Shown here: positions 59,882 to 64,000 of the stretch, piece by piece | Numbering within the stretch: position 1 is the first letter of the stretch | Layout of the letters: each line of letters starts with the position of its first letter | From: Arthrobacter sp. HY1533 | GTDB taxonomy: Bacteria > Actinomycetota > Actinomycetes > Actinomycetales > Micrococcaceae | Reading direction: 5' to 3' | DNA length: 64,000 nt | NCBI RefSeq assembly: GCF_027568515.1 | Contig: NZ_JANKZF010000001.1 | Location: forward strand, 124,001 to 188,000 | Translations under genes and position numbers: made by a program | Notes under the pieces: model-generated | What the model was told of the DNA's origin: nothing | The model's input: only the letters and a program-made list of their open reading frames with translations | Databases searched by the model: none

Positions 59882-61555
59882 ATGGCACAGGATCAGGATG
59901 GGGCGACCCGCAAGGTTTTGTTCTACGTTCCGGGCCTGGCAATCGGCCCCGACAAGAGTGGCCCGCTGCTGGAGCGGCTGCGCGCAGAGTACGGCAGCGA
60001 CTGGGAAATTCATGTGTTCCGGCACGGTGTGCGGCCCTGGACCCTCTACCCCCGGCTGGGGCAGGCGGTGGACCGCCTGGCCGTGGCCATCGCGTCCGCC
60101 TCGGGCGACTTCACGGGTGAGGCCCACACCGTGGGCGAGGTCCGCCTCATGGGCCACAGCCTCGGCGGCCTGCTCATCCAGTCGGCCTATTTGCGCGGGC
60201 TGGGGGTGGACGGCAACCAGTCCTCCAGCACGGTGGGAAGCTGGGCCTCCAAGGTGCGCCGCATGGTCCTGGTGGGCACCCCCAACCAGGGCTTCGCCCC
60301 TCGGCGCATGCCGTTCACGGCCCGGCTGACCTACGCCTTTGCCTCACCATTTTGGGATTTTGCCGCCGAGGCCTTCCGGATGGGCGGCTACTGGATCACC
60401 AACCTGCGGCTGCTGTGGATGGAGACGCTGCGCGGCCAGGCCAACCCGCCGCTGGTGGTGCAGGTGCTGGGGACCGACGACGACTTCATCCATGAAGAGG
60501 ACGTACGGGACAGCATCAACATGCCCAACACCGGCTGGACACACATGGACGGGGCCAACCACCCCGGCCTGGTGGACCTGGGCGACCCGTTCACCTCCGA
60601 ATACCGCTGGAAGGTGCTGCGCGAGGCGCTCTTTGGCTCAAGCATCAAGCCCCAGGCTGCCAGCCCGGTCTCGGAGCGGCCCGTTCACTTCATAGTTCAC
60701 GGGATCCGGGCCAGCGCCTACGACACCTGGGTGCAGCAGCTGAAGGCCGAAATTGAGCATGACCCCGACGGCGTGGAGCCGTATGTGGTGGCCATGGACT
60801 ATGGCTACCTGAGCGCCTATGAGTTTGCCCTGCCATTCTCCCGGAACCGCAAGACGCACACCTTCCTGACCACCTACGCAAACGCCTGCCGCGACTTCAA
60901 CCCCGACAACTTCAACTTTGCCGGACACAGCAACGGCACGTTCATGATGGGCAGGGCCATGAAACTGGTGCCTGCCGTCCGCTTCCGCCACATTTTCCTG
61001 GCCGGCAGCGTCCTGCCGGTGGACTACCGGTGGTCGGCGCTTTTTGCCCGACGGCAGGTGGGCCGGCACGACTCCACCGGCTTGTGGCTGCGGGGCCGGG
61101 TGCACAACGACAGGGCCGCGGTGGATGTGCCCGTGGGCATCCTGGCGACGTTCCTGCACGGCCTGCACCCGTTCAACAAGGACATCGGCCCGGGAGGCTA
61201 CCGCGGGTTCAGTGAAGACTCCCTGCCGGCGGAAGTTTCCGATCATGAGCTGGCGTTCCCGCCCGGGCACGGCAGCGCACTCATGGACCACCCTGGCCAG
61301 CCGCCGCGCATGCCGCAAATTTCCCACTACCTGCGCAGCGGTGTTCCTGTCTGCACGCCGGACACCGTCCGCCCCGCAAAGTTTGCCCTCATGAACAGGC
61401 TGGTTGAGCGCCTGGCGTGGTTCCTGGTGCTGCTGATTGTGGTCCTGTTGTTGCTGGCCGGCTGGTGGCTGGCCACTGTCCTGGGGCTGTGGTGGGCGGT
61501 GGGCATCTACGCCGCCGTGCTGGGTGGGGCCTACGTGGCGCTGCGCTGCATCTGA
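59882..61555 (+). CDS. Double alpha/beta-hydrolase with membrane anchor
   Basis: 557 aa. First hydrolase domain: VLFYVPGLAIGPDKSGPLLE, the nucleophile elbow MGHSLGGLL (about residue 91) and later FIHEEDVRDSINMP. Second: HFIVHGIRASAYDTWVQQLK and the elbow AGHSNGTFM (about residue 350). C-terminal pair of helices LVLLIVVLLLLAGWWLATVL and GIYAAVLGGAYVAL. Two tandem lipase-like domains in one chain with a C-terminal anchor are unusual. Substrate unknown. Confidence 0.75.
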   Translation: MAQDQDGATRKVLFYVPGLAIGPDKSGPLLERLRAEYGSDWEIHVFRHGVRPWTLYPRLGQAVDRLAVAIASASGDFTGEAHTVGEVRLMGHSLGGLLIQSAYLRGLGVDGNQSSSTVGSWASKVRRMVLVGTPNQGFAPRRMPFTARLTYAFASPFWDFAAEAFRMGGYWITNLRLLWMETLRGQANPPLVVQVLGTDDDFIHEEDVRDSINMPNTGWTHMDGANHPGLVDLGDPFTSEYRWKVLREALFGSSIKPQAASPVSERPVHFIVHGIRASAYDTWVQQLKAEIEHDPDGVEPYVVAMDYGYLSAYEFALPFSRNRKTHTFLTTYANACRDFNPDNFNFAGHSNGTFMMGRAMKLVPAVRFRHIFLAGSVLPVDYRWSALFARRQVGRHDSTGLWLRGRVHNDRAAVDVPVGILATFLHGLHPFNKDIGPGGYRGFSEDSLPAEVSDHELAFPPGHGSALMDHPGQPPRMPQISHYLRSGVPVCTPDTVRPAKFALMNRLVERLAWFLVLLIVVLLLLAGWWLATVLGLWWAVGIYAAVLGGAYVALRCI

Positions 61556-61603
61556 ACGGCCCCGCATGAGGTGCGCCTGTGGACGGCGTGCGAGGATTGC
61601 TGC

Positions 61604-62026
61604 ATGGACTTGGATGTGGCAGCGGGCTTTGTGATCCCCGCGGCGGAGCTTGGGTGGCGCTTTTCCAGGTCGTCAGGCCCCGGCGGGCAGCACGTGAACA
61701 CCTCCGACAGCAGGGTTGAACTCTTCTGGAATGTGGCATCCTCCGCCGTCCCCACCGAGGAACAGAGGGAGCGGCTGCAGGCGCGGCTGGGCAGGCGAAT
61801 GGTGGGCGGGGCGCTGACCGTCACTGCCTCCGAACAGCGCTCCCAGCTGCGCAACCGGGAAATCGCGCTGGAGAAGCTTGCAGCCCTGGTCGCCGCCGCC
61901 CTTGCCCCCGATGCGCCCGCACGCCGCCCGTCCAAGCCGACGCGCGGCTCGAAGCGACGCCACCAGGCAGCCAAGCAGCGTCGCTCGGAAACCAAGTCGC
62001 TGCGCCGGCGGCCCGCCGGGGACTGA
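61604..62026 (+). CDS. arfB: Peptidyl-tRNA hydrolase ArfB
   Basis: 140 aa. Class I release-factor domain with the GGQ motif: WRFSRSSGPGGQHVNTSDSR (GGQ at about residue 30), then VELFWNVASSA and a basic C-terminal tail (KPTRGSKRRHQAAKQRRS) that enters the empty mRNA channel. Rescues ribosomes stalled at mRNA ends. ATG 61604 after GAGGA. Confidence 0.9.
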   Translation: MDLDVAAGFVIPAAELGWRFSRSSGPGGQHVNTSDSRVELFWNVASSAVPTEEQRERLQARLGRRMVGGALTVTASEQRSQLRNREIALEKLAALVAAALAPDAPARRPSKPTRGSKRRHQAAKQRRSETKSLRRRPAGD

Positions 62027-62064
62027 CTGGCCGCATGCGAACGGAGGCTGCTAGCCTTGGACAC

Positions 62065-62085
62065 ATGGGTTCACTGTTTCTTTAG
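62065..62085 (+). CDS. Leader peptide MGSLFL upstream of the ABC-F gene
   Basis: ATG GGT TCA CTG TTT CTT TAG, six codons. A -10-like TAGCCT at 62052-62057 suggests transcription starts at or just before the ATG. Hairpins follow directly. Such tiny ORFs control ABC-F and Erm genes by ribosome stalling on the leader peptide. Confidence 0.5.
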   Translation: MGSLFL

Positions 62086-62088
62086 CAC

Positions 62089-62123
62089 GGGACGCCGCGT
62101 CGATTGATTCCGCGGCGGGTCCC
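62089..62123 (+). promoter_or_regulatory. Attenuator-like hairpin
   Basis: GGGAC + GCCGCG pair with CGCGGC + GTCCC, 11 bp with a 2-base bulge and an 11-base loop. It begins four bases after the leader-peptide stop, so a stalled ribosome would disturb it. Confidence 0.55.
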
Positions 62124-62215
62124 ACGCGCACCGTCCGCCACAGGCGCCACGTGCGAGATCCATCCCCAGCTCCCCTGCGCCACCACGGTGCGCGCATGCC
62201 GCGACGGCAGGCCCG

Positions 62216-62240
62216 GCCCCGTTGCGGGGAAAGAAGTCCC
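62216..62240 (+). promoter_or_regulatory. Alternative hairpins at the ABC-F start
   Basis: CCCCG-TTG-CGGGG, and alternatively GGGG with CCCC eight bases further on. The two exclude each other and lie over the region before the GTG start. Confidence 0.4.
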
Positions 62241-62242
62241 CA

Positions 62243-63994
62243 GTGAACCACTCCCCCTTCCCACCGGCCCCATCCTCCAGCATGGGACCCGGCCTGCGCC
62301 GCGCGCACCGAAGTGCCACCATCCGCGGCGGCGCCGTCCGCTACGCCGACCGCCTGGTGCTGCGCGACCTTGAACTGAACGTTGGCCCCCGCGACCGCCT
62401 GGCCGTCATTGGCGACAACGGCGCCGGCAAGTCGACCATTCTGGGCATGCTCGCCGGAACCGTGCCGCTGGCCGCCGGGGAGCGCGCGGTGGAACTGCCC
62501 GGCGGCCTGGCCTGGGCGCAGCAGCGTCCCGCCTTTGCGCCCGGCAGCACGGTGGAACAGGCCCTTGGTTCCCTGCTGGCAGGGATCCGCGGCATCGAGG
62601 CGCGCATGACGGCAGTTGCCGCCCGGATGGGCCAGGGCAGCCCGGCGGAACAGGCCGCTCTCGCGGCCCAGCTCGGGGACCTGGAGGCAGAGTATGGTTC
62701 CCGCGGCGGCTACACCCTGGACATCCGGCTTAACATCGCGCTGGAGCAGCTGGGCCTGGGCGGGCTGGACCGGGACACGGCAGTTGACGGACTCTCCGGC
62801 GGGGAACGGGCCCGGCTGGCACTCGCCGCGGCAGTCTCCGCGGAGGCCGAGCTGCTCCTGCTGGATGAACCCACCAACGACCTCGACGAGGCGGGCCTGG
62901 GCTGGCTTGAGGACCGCCTCGGCAGCCACCGCGGCGCGCTTGTGGTGGTCAGCCACGACCGTGCGTTTCTGGACCGCTTTGCCGAGGACATCCTGGCCCT
63001 GGAGGACGGTGCCGTGCGCCGCTACGGCAACGGCTATTCCGGCTACCTGGCCGGCCGGGCAGCGGAGCGGCGCAGCCTGGCCAACGCCCGTGAGGCCTGG
63101 CGCCGGGACATTGCCCGCACCGAGGCCATGCTGGAGGCCAATGCGTTCCGGCTCTCCGCCATCCCGCGCAAGATGGAGATGGCCGCGTTTGGCCACGGCG
63201 CGTTCCGGCAGCGCAGCCGCGACCATGGGGCCATGTCCCGGATCCGCACGGCCAAGGAGCGGCTGTCCCGGCTTCTGGAGAGTCCCGCGCCCAAGCCACC
63301 CGAACCGCTGCGCTTCGCCCCGCCATTTACCGCACCACCCCGGGCGGGGGCGGGCGCCCCTAATTCCACCGACGACGGCGTGCCCCAGCAGCTGCTCACG
63401 GCGTCTGGCGTGCGCTTGGGGGCCGCCGGTACGGGCCCGCGGCTGTTGCTGGAGCAGCTGGAGCTGCGCGCCGGGGACCGCTGGCTGGTCTCCGGCCCCA
63501 ACGGCTCCGGCAAGACAACGCTGCTGCGCGTTCTCGCCGGCGAGCTTCCGCCCGTCGGGGGAACCCTCGCCGTCCGCCCCGGCCTGCGCGTGGCCTGGCT
63601 GCGCCAGGACCTGTCGGATCCCTCGGGGCGTCGGCTGCTGCCTGCTTTTGCGGCGGCCACCGGCACCGATCCGGAGGAGGCAGCCGCGATGCTGCTGGGC
63701 CTGGGCCTGTTCCCACCCTCGGCACTGTCGCTGCCCTTGAATGAATTGTCCGTGGGGCAGCTGCGGCGCCTGGAACTGGCCGTGGCACTCACCGCCCCGA
63801 GTGACCTGCTGCTGCTCGATGAACCCACCAACCACCTCTCCCCGGAATTGGCGGAGCAACTCGAAGATGCACTTGAGGGTTACCCGGGGGCGGTGGTCAC
63901 TGTCACCCACGACCGCCGGTGGCGCGGGCGCATGGCCAGCGGACATGCACGGCAGCTGCAGCTCGGCCCCGGCGGCGTCGTCACGCAGGGGTGA
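62243..63994 (+). CDS. ABC-F ATPase, antibiotic-resistance or translation-factor type
   Basis: 583 aa. Two ATPase domains: Walker A GDNGAGKST and GPNGSGKTT, signatures LSGGERARLAL and LSVGQLRRLEL, Walker B LLLLDEPTNDLD and LLLLDEPTNHLSP. The linker between them (the P-site tRNA-interacting arm) includes FRLSAIPRKMEMAAFGHGAF. Soluble, no membrane part. ARE ABC-F proteins protect the ribosome from macrolides, lincosamides or pleuromutilins; the leader with a short ORF supports this role. GTG 62243; an earlier TTG is possible. Confidence 0.85.
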   Translation: MNHSPFPPAPSSSMGPGLRRAHRSATIRGGAVRYADRLVLRDLELNVGPRDRLAVIGDNGAGKSTILGMLAGTVPLAAGERAVELPGGLAWAQQRPAFAPGSTVEQALGSLLAGIRGIEARMTAVAARMGQGSPAEQAALAAQLGDLEAEYGSRGGYTLDIRLNIALEQLGLGGLDRDTAVDGLSGGERARLALAAAVSAEAELLLLDEPTNDLDEAGLGWLEDRLGSHRGALVVVSHDRAFLDRFAEDILALEDGAVRRYGNGYSGYLAGRAAERRSLANAREAWRRDIARTEAMLEANAFRLSAIPRKMEMAAFGHGAFRQRSRDHGAMSRIRTAKERLSRLLESPAPKPPEPLRFAPPFTAPPRAGAGAPNSTDDGVPQQLLTASGVRLGAAGTGPRLLLEQLELRAGDRWLVSGPNGSGKTTLLRVLAGELPPVGGTLAVRPGLRVAWLRQDLSDPSGRRLLPAFAAATGTDPEEAAAMLLGLGLFPPSALSLPLNELSVGQLRRLELAVALTAPSDLLLLDEPTNHLSPELAEQLEDALEGYPGAVVTVTHDRRWRGRMASGHARQLQLGPGGVVTQG

Positions 63995-64000
63995 GCGAGG

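Overview
The window is high-GC actinobacterial DNA. Gene content (mycothione reductase, form II cox cluster, LacI/ABC sugar loci, EF-G-binding FBP protein) and codon use fit Micrococcaceae, an Arthrobacter-like genus. It splits at about 21 kb into two regions that look very different.

REGION 1 (1 to about 21 kb) is accessory DNA, visibly lower in GC. It holds about 28 short, mostly single genes on both strands with no operon logic: four GNAT acetyltransferases, a SAM methyltransferase, a TmrB-like P-loop protein, a HIT protein, three lipoproteins, about ten small membrane or secreted proteins, several orphan hypotheticals, and broken or frameshifted remnants. Between nearly all of them lies a copy of a roughly 28-bp imperfect palindrome. 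Its left arm is close to TCCCGYARG, its centre to SGGAACS and its right arm to CTNCGGGACA. I find about 34 candidate copies, some two dozen of them convincing. All I could align read in the same direction on the + strand although the genes point both ways, several touch or overlap stop codons, and some stand side by side with no gene between them. This resembles a gene-cassette array such as an integron, but the repeat is not a canonical attC and no recombinase gene lies in the window. I regard it as the most interesting feature here and a candidate undescribed cassette or repeat system.

REGION 2 (about 21.2 to 64 kb) is ordinary dense chromosomal DNA without this repeat. From left to right it contains: (a) a LacI-controlled ABC sugar importer operon with a glycogen-debranching-type glucosidase (21.2-28.0 kb) and three matching operators; (b) a complete form II CO-dehydrogenase-like cluster coxD-E-F-S-L-M-G (28.1-35.9 kb); (c) an EF-G-binding FBP protein; (d) a LacI/AraC/PhyH/solute-binding protein/Gfo-Idh-MocA/ThuA carbohydrate locus (36.7-43.4 kb); (e) a heterodimeric ABC exporter; (f) mycothione reductase; (g) an ECF sigma factor coupled to a DGPF/YCII protein; (h) aldo/keto reductase, ChaA-type cation antiporter and photolyase; (i) an MMPL exporter facing its MarR regulator across a palindromic operator; (j) a MocR regulator, a ferritin-like protein, a double alpha/beta-hydrolase, ArfB, and an ABC-F protein preceded by a tiny upstream ORF and hairpins that look like an antibiotic-sensing attenuator.

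Start codons were moved from the longest frame wherever a Shine-Dalgarno sequence, overlap or family alignment decided it. Family names come from recognising motifs by eye; no database search was run.
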